DNA of 64,000 nucleotides from Scalesia atractyloides (GCA_947069175.1 CAMTDV010000028.1:66200157-66264156), one strand, 5' to 3'; numbered from the stretch's first letter, positions 1 through 12,814 are shown. Notes: generated from the sequence alone by a model not told the origin. A program made the numbers and translations.

Positions 1-1874
1 ATAATATATATATATATTTTTCAAGGTTGTTACGAACCGTTACCAAAAGCCTTACGGTCCATAAGCATGTCTGACGGGCAGAAAAATGGACAACTCGTGA
101 ATTAAGTTTGGATTCACCCATTTCAATCACTTTTTCCACCTTCTTTTCCTCCAATCACCTCCTAACTTAATTATGACTTAAACCTACTTCCCCACTATAG
201 ATCCAAGCTTTCCTAGCATATTTTCACTTTCCACAATCTCATTTCACTCTCAAAACACTCCAAGATCTTCAAGGAAATTCTGCTTTGAGCAGAATACTCT
301 CTTGTGTCCAAAGTGAGTTCTAACTCACTTCTTCTACTTTTTCTTCTTGTTTTATTGCACCATTCTACTTGGATGACCTTCTAGGATGTTACCGAAGGTT
401 CACCAAGGTGTAACAAGGTGGCACATCGCTTGCATAAGGCTCCAAAGTGGTATTAAAATTATATTTTGATGATACTTTTACTTACACTTTCTTGAAACAT
501 GTTTAACTTGTACAATCTTGCACCTACCTTACTTCTAACCAAACCTATGGTTATGGAGCTTGAGTATGGTTAAATTACCATAAGTTTAGAGTCCAACCCT
601 TCTAAATTTTTTGTTTTGACAAAGTTCCAAGCAACCTACAAGTGATGAGACCATCCAAGCTCACCATCTTCAATATGATGAGGCTTATGTTTTGGTGAAT
701 GTGTGAACCATGGAATCTTTGCCTCTCAAACTTTTTCCACTACCTCACTTGTTGATTTACTATCTTCATACGACTAAATCCCAAATAATTTCCAACAAAG
801 GGACAAGGCTACATCACGTCCCCAAACACTTTCCATGTTTGGGATGCATGCATCTAGCTAGCTCACTTGGTCGTTTGTAGATTTAGTAGGTTTTAGTCTT
901 ATTATTTTCATATTCATGCTTAGGTGAATCATATAATGAGGTTAAATGGATGGACTTTCTCCTACCTCCTTGCATGACCATTCTCATTGTACCTTAATTT
1001 ACATTCGTATGCTTTAACTTCTAAATTCCAAATCCAAACCATTAAACAAAAACCGAAACTCACGCACCTTCGTTTCCTTTTTAGGGTAACTTCAGTGTTC
1101 CAAAACTCAAGACTCAACAACTCTTTCATGTACTCTCTAAGCAAACTGTGAGTACGCATGACCCTCTTTCCGTTTTCACACTTTTTGGTGCAATATATAC
1201 ACCGTATTAAAACTCATACGAACACACTTATGCAAATACATTACTCATACAAACGAATCCGTTATACATGCTATATACGCTTATACTAACATGCATGCTT
1301 GAAGTCATTCTTGCACTATACGTTGTCATTAATTTTGTACGAGCCTACCTTAACATGTAGAGCGTTATAGGAGTAGCACACCGCCCTTGTTGGGTCTATG
1401 TTAAGTAATCATACAAACAGTATTGTCGTTGCGACGAAAAAATTATGCTAGTGGAATCTTCTGGTTGACACGTATGTAATGCATGCTAGTTCATGATATG
1501 TTATGCCTTAGTATACGTTTTTGCCATACGAATCTCATTAAAATTCTTTTATACATATGCTAGTACACAAAACATGTATGCTCACTAATGTTTTTTTGTT
1601 GACATGTTACTTTAATATATATTGCAGGAACTTGATTTGATGCGTTGAAAAGAAATCTAATAGAAAGGACTAGAAACGCATTTAGTTTAAATTTATGTTT
1701 TGTTGTTTAATTTGTCTTGTTATAATTGTGTATTTTCCTTCGAAACAATGTATTTCCTTTATGATGAAATGAAAATCGTTATTTTAAATACTTGTTACAA
1801 TTAGCTGTTATGAAGTCTCTTGCAATCTCGTTTTCGTCTCACTCCCATTTTCCGCCATCGGTTGAGGTGTGACA
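1..1874 (+). mobile_element. Right-hand part of an LTR (solo or 3' LTR), entering from outside the window
   Basis: The stretch ends in GGTTGAGGTGTGACA, the type of LTR terminus (..TGTGACA) also seen in the complete Ty3/gypsy elements further along, and the AT-rich spacer after it has a different character. No primer-binding site follows position 1874, so this is not a 5' LTR on the plus strand; it is the 3' LTR of an element to the left, or a solo LTR. No ORF of interest lies in it. The left end and target duplication are outside the window. The call rests on the terminus and general composition only. Confidence 0.5.
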
Positions 1875-3738
1875 TTATGACATTAAAATACTGACCGCCA
1901 GATGGATATACAACTAGTTATTTAATAAAAAGCATGGGAACTTTTAGTCACATGTCTTTGGACATATTCGACTGATTCAAAGGAAGAAAGGAGAATCAAT
2001 AATGTTGGACTGATTCAAAGATCTATTTTTAGATGATCTTTGAGATGTTCCTCCCAACAGGTGGTCTTGAAAGTAATGTATATAGTAAATTAATTGAATG
2101 CCCCCTGTAATATGGTCGTATTTCAGGTCGCAAGGCCGACCGCCCAAGGCCCATTCTCCCTTCGAGCCCCAAATAAAGTTAAATATTTTCATTAATCATC
2201 CTTACAACCCCAATGTTCGGAAGCTACATTGTGATAATTAATTGATTATAAGGCTATTATTTTCAAAAATTATACTGTCCAATCCCCAAATACCTATCTG
2301 GTAGTCATAAACGTAAAAAAAGGAAAATACAGGAAGAGTTAAGAAAGTATCAAGCAATGGATATACATAAGTTTTTCCAATAACAACCTTAGATTTTAGG
2401 GTCCATTTTTTCAACTTGCTCCGGGCGCCCAAAATTCTTAGGTATTCTCGGCGACTGCCATGCCGCTTTGCTCCTCCTTTTCTAAAATTAGACATATGCT
2501 CCTTATGGTTAACACAAATTTAACACTTACATCATAATAACACCAAAATTAATTTTCATCCACTCCATGCATCACCACAGGAACATCCTAGTAATTATGA
2601 TGTAATTAGATATGTATATAGATAATAAACTCATTTAACCTTGATGTATGAGCCTTGATCTTGTCATAGTTTATTAAATGAGACTCAACATAGACTTGGG
2701 CTTGAGCTTAAGCTGACTTGATTCAAGTTTTTTTTTCGAACCCATATCGAATAGCTTATTACAACGAGAATTGTTAGACAATGCGTTTATTCTTTCTTCC
2801 ACCTTTTCCCATCGACTTGCTTTGTCAAAAAGAAAAATAGAAGTATGTGAAACACATTTGATTAACAAAAAAATGATAAAAAAAACTATAACATGACAAA
2901 CAGAATATGTGAAATTGTGAATTGGTTGATAGGTTGAATCGAGAATGTGAAAAGCTATGGAATTGGTTCAAATTTGAAAGGTATGTGGAGGTCAATAAGT
3001 GAAGATGCTTCAAGAACCATTTCCTTAGCATATCTCTCTCTCTCTCTCTCCACCATCCATTCCCCTAATTCTTGGCCATGAAGCAATACATATCGCATAT
3101 ATGATGTTCTTGAATGAGGTTAGATTTCTCTAGATGATATAAACATTAAAACTATATACCAATTTTCTCTTATTAATTCAACACAAATCTATTTTCTCAA
3201 AGGTACAACCCACCAAATATTCAACACGGTGATCATCTTGGCATTTGCTAGAATGACAACCAAAATAGCACACCTTTGCAATTAAATTGTAATCTTAAAT
3301 TTCAATTATGTGGGTCCATTTATCCAATTCAAGGACAAAGATTCTCTCTATCTATTTCTCTCCCCAATACAAACCATTGTTGAGTTGAACCGGACAAGAA
3401 TGAGAATTTGCCTTCCTAGTGGAGGATGAGGGTTGGAAGTGTTCCAACCGGTTTGATTTGAGAGACCAACTGTGATTTGATAAAGTTGTGCTTTGGGAAA
3501 ATAGTTATATTCTTTTTCTTGCTCCATTGATGATGAACATCTCTTTGACTTTTTTTTATAAGAATAATACTATAATGGTGTCCATATATAATTGATAAGG
3601 TATAGATACACCACGAAGTTATGTATATGAATTAAAGAGAAGATGGGAAATACAAGCAAATAATTTGGTCTAGGTTTATGTTTGACATGCCATTAATAAA
3701 AAGCTTTGTGTTTAACATGGTTCCTCTTGCCACATGAA
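1875..3738. other. Intergenic spacer, no gene seen
   Basis: AT-rich sequence with scattered stops in all frames. It holds a short (TC)n run near 3032-3051. The small ORFs on the minus strand have no recognisable domains and look like chance. Confidence 0.6.
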
Positions 3739-3951
3739 TAGGTGTAGCGGGTACCAGGGGTGTAGTATAGTGGGGACGGGAGGGAGCGGCCGACCCCCGA
3801 AAAGTTCGCTCAGTAGTGTAGAGCATGTAGTTTCGTATAGAAACTTTTGGATATGTACGTTTTCGACCCCCGTTTTATAGCAATTTTTTGGTATATACGC
3901 TTTCGACCCCCCACCCCCCCTCCTGGTTGGAAATCTCAAGCTTCACCACTG
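3739..3951. mobile_element. MITE-like GC-richer insertion
   Basis: A GC-rich island in AT-rich spacer. Its left edge reads GGTGTAGC and the reverse complement of its right edge reads GGTGAAGC, giving a short imperfect terminal inverted repeat. The inside has a repeated phrase of the form TTTCGACCCCC spaced about 40 bp apart. I could not find a convincing target duplication, so the class (hAT-like or other) is uncertain. Confidence 0.35.
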
Positions 3952-5047
3952 ACAGGTACAAGAGCCAAGTAAAAGTGCAAGAAGAGCGAGACTCTTCTGG
4001 TTTGAAGCAATCTCGGTTGTTGTGTTGTGGCATTCTTCATCTTCATGAGATGGGAAAGAGGGATGTAAACATCATGAACAACACGTTAGAGTGACCCCAA
4101 GGCCATAGCCTTAGGGATCTCGGATGGTCAAGCCAATGTATTATATTTCAGACATACACATATATGCAAGTGCATAAGTGCATAATGAGAGAGGCAAAAG
4201 TATGTCTAATTAGGAAATGGGACAAAAAGTTAATCTGTCATTTTCGAAAATCTAACAAATATTTTGACGGTAGTTACTAGTTAGTGTTAGACCACAAAGA
4301 TGTTACAAAATAACAACCATAGATCTCAAACATATAACTTTTGAAGTTAAGGTATTAGTTTTGACGAACACATGGATTGTGTATGTAATTTACTAATTAT
4401 AAAAGATGTACAGTTCATTGATTTCGTAAATATACATACACGAAAAAATAATCCAATTTGACTATACAGTAAGAACATGATTTCCGATAACTAATTCAAA
4501 TATACAAGGATTCAAGCTTTATTTCCATACCATCCACGTCGCGCAAATAGGTGTAGGTTCCGATGTCGTATTGTTGCTTTATTTTCTTTGGCTTAGCATC
4601 TACAAATCAAAACATTTGATCGGGTTTTCAAAGAAAGGAATCATACCAAGGGTTTGGTTTCCCACTTTCCCTATCCAAGTTATCATATCCCACCCTTGAT
4701 ATTGTTAAAAACACCTTCTCATCTTTTGCCATCGTGCCTCATGTATCTCATATATAAACTCCAATATTTACTCAAAAATCACCTAAAAAGCTATACCCAA
4801 ATGGCCATAAAAACTTAGTATCTGAATTTTGTTTAGGCCATCTAAATGTTTAGACATAAATTAACTTTATTTTATTTTATTATATATAAAGAGTCGGCCT
4901 CTATATGCATATACAATTAATATATTAATTGTAGGATGCTTCGTTCTATGCAATGCGTTTGATGCGTTTTTGTAACCATGTCTTATTGTATAGATGGATG
5001 TTTGTATGGATATATAGTCAAACTAAAACTTATTATTATTTTTTTTA
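3952..5047. other. Intergenic spacer, no gene seen
   Basis: AT-rich, no ORF with a recognisable domain, no repeat structure that I could identify. Confidence 0.6.
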
Positions 5048-6470
5048 GAGCTAAACGCTTGGTTGGTCTCTGTGGTTTGCAAATATTACAGACTTGGTCC
5101 CAGTGGTTCAGTAATTACACGTTTGGTCCTAATAGTTGTAATTTTTGCACTCGGGTGGTCCATACCACTAACCTATGTTAAGTTTTTCAGTTAAATACGT
5201 GCAAAATTACTAACTTGCCCCTAAACAAATAAGAAAAAAAGAAAAAGAACTGAATTTATATTATATATATTACATAAATATCACTTTATATCCCCTTCTC
5301 TCTCCCTCTCTCTTATCACTTAATTAACACCACCAACATCCTCCCCACACCACCATACTGCCATCCACCCCACCACCGTCCTCCGCAGCCACCCACACCG
5401 TCCTTCGCAACCACCCACACCACCACCATACTCCCAAGCCACCCACCCCACCACCATACTCCCATGTTCCAGAACCATTGGCCACCACCCACTGCAACCA
5501 CCTACCCCATACCACCATCCACCGCTTTATTAGGATCTGGAAGCCTGTTCTGTATAATATCGAAAACAAACGGCGATGGAGTCAAAACCACTTAAACTAG
5601 AAGCTTGTTAGGGTTTTGATTTTGGGTAGATCGAGGATCAAATGTAAGGTTTTGATTTTGGGGGGAAAGCGGAACGGTGGTGCCGTCGTTGGGGGGGTGG
5701 CAGTGGCGAGAAGGGGTAGGAGATGGAGTTGAGTTCGGTGCCCAGCCTTTGAGGTTTCAAAATACCACATCAATAGTCTCTCATTCAGTCACTTTTCCTC
5801 GCTGGACTTTATATATTTCTTCCAGCGAACTCTCCGGCGATGGTAACAGAACCGACTATTTGTGATGATGGTGTTGTGGGTAACAGAACCGACAACGGTT
5901 TGTGGTGGTTGGTCAAGTGGGGCGGTGGTAGAGAGAGGGGGCGTTGGACGGCGGTTTGTGGTGTTTGGTCAGGTGTGGTGGTGGTAGAGAGGGGGAGAGA
6001 AGTAGAGAGAGATAGAAAGAGGAGGGATGAGTTCTTTACCGAGTGTTGTTTTCAATTGTACCATAGAGTTGATGCACCGGAGTCGACGCTCAGGAGTGTT
6101 GTTTTTTTATTGTACTTCCGGCGATAAGGATTCAACGGCGGAACCATCGGGAGAGAGTTTGCCAGCGGAGGTTGCTGTCGGTGGTGGTGGTAATGGACGG
6201 TTTAATTGGCTGCGAGATTCCTGTGGTGGTGGCAATGGAGACTTGGAGAGTTGTGGAATTAGCAAATAGTTCTTTTTCTTTTTTTCTTATTTGTTTAGGG
6301 GCAAGTTAGTAATTTTGCACATATTTAACTGAAAAACTTAACATAGGTTAGTGGTAAGGACCACCCGAGTGCAAAAATTACAACTATTAGGACCAAGCGT
6401 GTATTAGTGAACCACTGGGACCAAGTCTGCAATATTTGCAAACCACAGAGACCAACCAAGCATTTAACTC
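5048..6470. mobile_element. Mutator-like element with about 200-bp terminal inverted repeats and GC-rich interior
   Basis: Positions 5048-5250 and 6270-6470 are near-perfect inverted copies, both beginning GAG[C/T]TAAA[C/T]GCTTGGTTGG when read inward. Arms of this length without a transposase gene are typical of non-autonomous MULEs. The flanks are T-runs, so the expected 9-bp duplication (TTTTTTTTA is a candidate) cannot be resolved. The interior is much more GC-rich than the neighbourhood and includes a CCACCAC-rich block (5320-5520) and an open stretch of GGTGGTGG type (5840-6260). The ORFs there look compositional, but captured gene fragments as in Pack-MULEs are possible. Confidence 0.75.
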
Positions 6471-7093
6471 TTTTTTTTTAAATATTAAAAAACATCGGTG
6501 ACAGTAGATAAAATAAATAATAAAAGAGCAAACTTAAAATCTTAATTAAATCACTGGCAATTGATAAGACAATATAAAACACAAATTAATTGAAGTGATT
6601 ATTATGTTGTAATGACCTCCTAAGACGCAAAGGAATGATATCAAGAGTGAAGAAAAGCATACCCACTAATCTATCCACATTCTTCCCTTTTTCTTTTTCT
6701 TTTATTAATGTTTGATTTTTTTTCTTTTTAATAAAAAAGCTAGCGTTGGCATCTCAAAACAAGAATCAGAAAATCATTCAAGCAACCTACTTGCATCCCC
6801 CCACATTCCAATTCCAATTACCAAAGTACCCTCATATTCACCTTGGATAGATCAAAAAGTACATAAAAATAAAAATAAAAATAAAAATACAAATTGAATT
6901 ATAATAACCAAAACTATTACCCGCATTAATATCTTTCACTTTCGTTGTCAAGGCCAATTTCAATTTAATAAGTAAGCGACTTTGTCTACTTCTAACTTTT
7001 ATTTATGTCATTTTTAAACAAGTTACAAATGCTTTGGATAATAATCAGGTAATTAGTAATCATTCATTAGTGACAAATAAAATTATTTTGAGT
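6471..7093. other. Intergenic spacer
   Basis: AT-rich; contains a short AAAAAT repeat near 6864-6890. No gene seen. Confidence 0.6.
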
Positions 7094-7364
7094 AAACTTT
7101 CGTTTTGCTCCTTGTGGTTTGGTCACTTTAACGGTTTTGCCCTAAACCTTTAAAAATAGCCAGTTTCCTCCAATAGTTTGCTATTGTTCTTCCATTTTGC
7201 TCACTGCAAGGAGCAAAATAGGAAAACAAACAATTTGGATGGAGTTAGAGGCGAGGAACAAAATGGAAAAACCATAGCAAACTATTGGAGAAAAATAACT
7301 ATTTTTAAAGGTTTGGAGCAAAACCGTTAAAGTGACCAAACCATAGGGAGCAAAATGAAAGTTT
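7094..7364. mobile_element. Foldback MITE upstream of the DUF761 gene
   Basis: The two arms, about 7094-7190 and 7262-7364, are inverted copies (for example GGTTTGGTCACTTTAACGG on the left and its complement on the right), separated by a short loop. This would fold into a long hairpin. It has no coding capacity. It ends about 230 bp upstream of the presumed TATA box of the next gene. Confidence 0.75.
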
Positions 7365-7482
7365 TTTTATGTTAGAAGTGACGTTATCCATGATAAGGAA
7401 AGTGAAACTTTCGATTGCCATTTATCAGGCATAGATTATTACCGACTAACGGATTATTAGGTCATAAAAATCAAATTTTAAA

Positions 7483-7486
<4 letters not shown>

Positions 7487-7530
<44 letters not shown>

Positions 7531-7531
7531 T
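7487..7531. repeat. Compound (AT)n(GT)n microsatellite
   Basis: Uninterrupted AT dinucleotides followed by GT dinucleotides, in the proximal upstream region of the DUF761 gene. Confidence 0.9.
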
Positions 7532-7596
7532 AGGGAATATAAAAATGAGAAAAATAATATATGGGAACATGTAGAAAAAAGCAAGCAAGAAAAGCA

Positions 7597-7603
7597 TATA
7601 TAG
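7597..7603 (+). promoter_or_regulatory. Probable TATA box of the DUF761 gene
   Basis: TATATAG lies 107 bp before the start codon, a normal plant spacing leaving a leader of roughly 75 nt. No competing TATA element is closer. Confidence 0.5.
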
Positions 7604-7709
7604 CTTCAAACCAACTCCATCCTCCAAACTCTTTACCATTTTCCTTAGCATTCAAGATTTATCTCACAACATCATCATCTTCAGTTCTCCAAATCAACAT
7701 ATTTCATCA

Positions 7710-9113
7710 ATGGAAGAAACCACCATCAACAACCCACAACTCCCTCCAAACCCAACCAAATTCTACACTCACTTCTTGTACAAAGCCATTTTTGTATCTC
7801 TTTTCCTCTTGCTTCTTCCTTTATTCCCATCTCAAGCCCCTGACTTCATCAACAACAAAACAATAAACACCACAAGTTGGGAGTTCCTACAACTTGTCTT
7901 TGTCGGGATCGCGGTCTCTTACGGCCTTTTCAGCAAACGAAACGACGATAACCCGAAAGAAGAGGGCGCGTTTAAGCCCGATAACGTACAATCTTACGTG
8001 GCTAGATTGCTTCAAGTATCATCTGTTTTTGATGATGATACGGATAACCCGTCTGCATCCGGGTCACCCGACAAGGTTCAAACCTGGAACTCTCAATATT
8101 ACCGAGGCGAACCAATCGTAGTCGTTGCTAAAGAATCCGATGACACCACAACCGTCGAAAAACCTCTGCTTTTACCCGTTCGCAGCCTGAAAACACGCCT
8201 TTCTGAACCATCCGATTCCAAACCGAATTCGTTTAACAGATCGAATTCGAGGCACATTTCAAGAAATTTGAGTAGATTGACCCCAGAGGAATCAGAATCC
8301 GAACAGAATATTGTTCTACGGTCACCAATACCATGGAGATCAAGATCAGGAAGAATGGAAGTCAAAGAGGACTTTTCACAAACACCTTCTGTGCATGATA
8401 CTTCTGACACCAACAATCCAATCGAATCACCATCTTTCCGGTACCAATCATTAAAATCTTCAAAACCCGGATCAAACCCATCACCAGAACACAAACCCCA
8501 CCCTTCATCTCCAATATTCCGTTCAGAAATCCACTCAATCGGAGACATTACCCGGAAAAAGCCCACAAACAGAGCAAATTTCTCACAAATCCCACCTCCG
8601 CCACCACCACCGCCACCTCCGCCGCCACCCCACCGTCCGGTTGCCGTGAATCACACCCACAACACAACCAATTTCTACCCGAACAGAGAATTAAAACGAA
8701 ATTCAAGAAGCGTGCCAAAACAGTTTGAAAACAGGGGAAGAACAGAAACAGAGCACAGAAGAATTCGAAGTAATAATTCGTTCAGAACACGAAAAGAAGC
8801 TGAAGTGGATGAGCATTTATCACATGATAGAGAAATTGAAAGGTTTATCGAAAGAGAAGGGAGTCAGAGGAAGAAATTTATGGAAGAAGATAGTGATTAT
8901 GCAAAAACAGAGGAGAAAGAATTGATGGAAGAAACAGGGGATAGTGAGAAAGAAGAAGTGGGTTTTGTAAAGGATGAAGAGATGGTGGAGAGTGATAATG
9001 GGCCAGATGTTGATAAGAAAGCTGATGAGTTTATTGCAAAGTTCAGAGAGCAAATTAGGCTACAGAGAATAGCTTCAATTAGGAAATCAACTACACAAAA
9101 TGGACCCAGGTGA
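7710..9113 (+). CDS. DUF4408/DUF761 membrane-anchored protein (467 aa)
   Basis: Single-exon gene with a complete ORF. Near the N-terminus are two hydrophobic segments, about residues 24-42 and 52-67, matching the DUF4408 arrangement common at the start of plant DUF761 proteins. The middle is long, polar and probably disordered, rich in Ser, Asn, Pro and Arg, with a run of prolines near residues 294-308. The last 35 residues contain the DUF761 signature, ADEFIAKFREQIRLQR. The region before it is strongly acidic (Glu/Asp, residues about 380-440). Family members of this size are plant-specific and single-exon; their biochemical role is not established. I expect a membrane anchor with a cytosolic tail, by inference. 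The ATG follows an A-rich leader and is the first in frame after the TATA box. The gene looks intact, with no frameshift. Confidence 0.92.
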   Translation: MEETTINNPQLPPNPTKFYTHFLYKAIFVSLFLLLLPLFPSQAPDFINNKTINTTSWEFLQLVFVGIAVSYGLFSKRNDDNPKEEGAFKPDNVQSYVARLLQVSSVFDDDTDNPSASGSPDKVQTWNSQYYRGEPIVVVAKESDDTTTVEKPLLLPVRSLKTRLSEPSDSKPNSFNRSNSRHISRNLSRLTPEESESEQNIVLRSPIPWRSRSGRMEVKEDFSQTPSVHDTSDTNNPIESPSFRYQSLKSSKPGSNPSPEHKPHPSSPIFRSEIHSIGDITRKKPTNRANFSQIPPPPPPPPPPPPPHRPVAVNHTHNTTNFYPNRELKRNSRSVPKQFENRGRTETEHRRIRSNNSFRTRKEAEVDEHLSHDREIERFIEREGSQRKKFMEEDSDYAKTEEKELMEETGDSEKEEVGFVKDEEMVESDNGPDVDKKADEFIAKFREQIRLQRIASIRKSTTQNGPR

Positions 9114-9680
9114 GGTGAGGTTAAGTGTTGTTATTGTTTTAAAGATCATAATCACTTGGTATGATTACATGGGTTTTAACCTTTTTATTGGTTGATCCTA
9201 TGATATAAAGTTATAAACTATTGTTTGTTTTTGCGTCGTTTTCGTTTGGGTACTGGTATTTTTTTAGCGTTACTGTTTGGTCATATGACTGCTTTATACA
9301 TCATAGTTTAAATGGTATGTGAATATGTGATGGTGTTTGTATTATTCAAAATTAGTTTGCTATGTAACGATGATAATCATCTAAGGGCTTGCAACCTAGC
9401 GGTTTTAAGATAATCAGGTGTGAGGATAAGGTGATCCTTTTTATGAGATTGAGCGTTAAAGCCATGTGATAGACAAAGGTAATGATTTAAGAGTAAAACA
9501 AAAGTGTTTGTGAGATTGCTAGTAAAAAATGATTATATATATATATATATATTGTGTGTGTAATTATACATTTTTCTCAGTTGTGATATTAATTCATTAT
9601 AAATTTGCATGCATAGCATGTAGTGCTGACCAGCCCTTGAATTAGATAAGCAAGCTAACAAAATTCCATTTGATAAAATG
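9114..9680. other. 3' flank of the DUF761 gene and spacer
   Basis: The 3' untranslated region probably runs some 150-250 bp past the stop. A (TA)n run sits at 9534-9552. Nothing else recognised. Confidence 0.5.
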
Positions 9681-10214
9681 GTATATTTGGAGATAACTGC
9701 GGTCAAAAAGCAAGAAAACAAGTATTAGATCATAAAGATAAAAAGCTAACAATATTTTATATTTAAGGAAGACAATATATATCCGTTTATTAAATTATTT
9801 TGATGTTACATTGATATAATATGATTTTTAAGTCTGGTACATATCACATAAATAACACTTTTAGGTAATAAATACGGTCTCTTAAAAGTACCCCTCCTCA
9901 ACACTTAGCCATAAAATTTTTAGGCCATAGATGATGTTTATCTCTAGTATATTTGAAGACAAGTGCGGTCAAAAAGCAAGAAAACAAGTATTAGATCATA
10001 AAGATATAAAGCTAACAACATTTTATAATTAAGGAAGAAAATATATATCCGTTTATTAAATTATTTTGATGCTAAAACCGATATAATATGATTCTTAGGT
10101 CTGGTACATACCACATACACAACATTTTTAGGTCACAAATGCGGTCTCTCAAAAGTACCCCCTCCCCAACGCTTAGGCACAAAATTTTGATGTAATAGAT
10201 GATGTTTATCTCAC
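9681..10214. repeat. Direct tandem duplication, two copies of about 267 bp
   Basis: Copy 1 (9681-9947) and copy 2 (9948-10214) match along their length, for example both contain GCGGTCAAAAAGCAAGAAAA and then AAGTATTAGATCATAAAGAT. They differ by scattered substitutions, so the duplication is not recent. No coding capacity seen. Confidence 0.85.
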
Positions 10215-10239
10215 TCACCCAATACTTTGGAGTCTCTGT

Positions 10240-10800
10240 TTTTTTATAAATTTGGTAAAAAAATATAAAAATCAAAAGCCTAATTTCATTAGAACTGTCA
10301 CCCCATTAAAAAACAGGGGTAGCAAACAACGCAACCAAAAAAGACTACATCAAGACCACAAAAAAACTAGATACTTCACACTGCCAACAATCTCCTCAAC
10401 ATTGGTCTCCTTATTAAAAAAATCATTCATAACCTTCCATATCAACCAACAAGAAATGATGACAATACCAATATACCATGGAAGACTTCCTTCTCTCTAT
10501 CTCCCAAACGGACATGATCATTGAGCTCCACTAAGTCTCTAACCGAGAAGTGAAAATCAAAAGAGCCCAATATCAAGAATTAATAGCTTGCCACATCAAG
10601 GAGGACACCATACAAGATGATAATATGTGATCCCATGTTTCTTGATTTGAGAGACACAACGAACAACTTTGTGAGTTCACATGGATATCTTCTATTTTGT
10701 ATTTAAAGAAACCAACGTAGAAAGTTAATTTTTCGTTCGCCAAACAAAAATATTACACTTAATTGGAACCCATTTTACAGATTGGCAACAATTGGCGGGC
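10240..10800 (-). pseudogene. 3' end of an L1-type LINE (zinc-binding RT C-terminal domain), degraded
   Basis: Read on the minus strand, pieces of the C-terminal part of a plant L1 ORF2 are visible. First comes WVPIKCNIFVWR, then a zinc-binding motif (CSLC, eight residues, then H-x4-C in DHILSSC), then MWQAIN, and later WKVMNDFFN leading to VGSVKYLVFLW. This is the zf-RVT domain found at the end of plant LINE reverse transcriptases. Several stops and frameshifts break it. The upstream endonuclease and RT domains are absent, consistent with 5' truncation on insertion. The element end lies near 10240, next to a short A-rich tract on its own strand. Confidence 0.8.
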
Positions 10801-11742
10801 CCTTAATCACCAACGAACCCAGTATCTCTTTTATCGTGTCTCTTATTAAATTTTTCATAACCCTAATGGACATATAGATTGAGAAATTACGTCTATGAGT
10901 TTCAAATTTTTATACGATGTTACTTGGTATTTATACTAGTTCATACAACTAACTTGTTAACTAACTGCCCAACCATTTAACTAATTATTATTTTCATATT
11001 ACTCTTTTTAAGTTTCATTTATAATTAAAAAACGTCGGCATCTAGGCTTAGTTTGAAAATAATATAGAAAACAAATAACAAAATGTATACATAATGAAAA
11101 TGAAAATGTGCATACTAAGTGGGTTGTTTTGTTGAGAGTGACCCAAGAAAGAAATATTTGTTATTTTGAGTTGATGAGCCCAAAAGAAAGCTTGAAAACA
11201 AATTCGAATTTCCTCTCAAAAATAGGTAAGTAAAACAAAGGCCCACTCCCATATTTTTTGCATGCTAGTGTTTAGGGCACAACAACACGAATTCATGTAG
11301 ACCCAATTGTAAAGCCCATTATGAAAAATGTATTTAAGATTTAAGAATAAGTAAGGAACAAAAAAATATCAACGTAAAAAATATTTTGAAAACAGTTCTA
11401 TAAAAATTACCGATTCTGTTCTGATTTTTCACGTTGGTTGTCATGTCTATTCCATAATCATACCTACCGTACAGTTTGAACATTTATAAGTTGGTCGATC
11501 AAAAACTTTTAAAAAGGCAATGACATAACTAAATTATTTACAAATTTAGACAGTTACACGGATTTAAACCAGTTCATGAATTTAACTATAACTATATCAC
11601 TTTTTATCTTTTATGCCTATGGTTTAGGCTATTAACAACCTCGGTAAAGTGTTGACTACTTTCTCAAAAATTACCACATGCCATTGTTTTTTCCCCTTTC
11701 TTTCTATCACCTACTCCTTTCAAAAAAAAAAAAAAAAAAAAC
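10801..11742. other. Intergenic spacer
   Basis: AT-rich, no gene seen. A poly-A run lies at 11721-11740, immediately before the long-TIR element. Confidence 0.6.
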
Positions 11743-12619
11743 TAAATTGCAGTTTGTGTCCATATAGTTTAGTTTTAGTGCTATATTTTACAAATGCAAA
11801 AGTCTTGCAATTTACAAACCAAGGTTTCTATTTTATTGCAATTTAAGTCCACTACACTAACTCCATCCACATTCATGTTAAATCCAAGTCACATGAGTGG
11901 CATGTGCGAAGCATTTTGGTAATTAACCATCTCAATTGAAAGAAAACAAATATCATTTAAGTCTAAATTCAATAAATTGTTAGCCGTCCAAGAGAATAAA
12001 AAAAAGCTTTTGGGCCTCGTGCGAGACAAAAAAAGTTGGGCCTCCCTTCTATAATATAAACTTATCATTGTATATCCAAAAAACATGATACGACGATAAT
12101 TGATTTATTGTTATAAGATAAACAAAACAATACTAGTGTAGCAAAATGTTTGAACTAACTTACGTTTTTGACTACAAGATAGGTACTTGTATTTAGGAAT
12201 GGGTGGCATAATTTCTAAAAAAAAAAAAAATAATAAAGTTTAAAACAAGTAAGTTTCATCTAACTCTAAACCTAAACAATAAACAACTATATATCAAAGT
12301 CTCAAAAATTCAATCATTTAATGTCAAACATCTAAGATTCATAGTTACATTTTATTCTTTAATCAGTCTATCTAAACAAGATAGATTCAAGGTTTCATGT
12401 AATTTACTAATTATATAAATCTAAAATCAAAACTTTGCATTCTATTAATAATTAATTGATCACAATTGACATTTTACATACCTGAAGGATTAAAGCTTGA
12501 AGATTCTTTTGACACTTTGATGATCAGATAATGAAAACAATGTATAAATCTACCGGGCACCTAATATTTTTGGGCCTTGGGCTCCTGCCCAGCTTGGCCG
12601 GCCCAAGAGTCGGGTCTTT

Positions 12620-12627
12620 GTTACCAT
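12620..12627. repeat. Left target-site duplication of the hAT element
   Basis: GTTACCAT, identical to 13776-13783 on the other side. Confidence 0.9.
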
Positions 12628-12814
12628 TAGAGATGGGCATAATCGGGTTTTATTATTACCCGGAACCGGTTCCAACCCGGACCCGGTTCTGTTTGGATGT
12701 CATTGGAACCGGGTATGGTGTGGAACCGGGTCCAGTTCCTACCCGGGTTCACACCCAAGAATATGGAACCGTGTAGAACCGGGTACGGGTATTATGGAAC
12801 CGGGTATGGTGCGG

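Noticed and set aside
5316..5569. Trp/Gly-rich ORFs on the minus strand
   Set aside because: They are translations of a CCACCAC-rich block and show no domain.
8099..8566. 155-residue minus-strand ORF
   Set aside because: Shadow of the DUF761 gene on the other strand.
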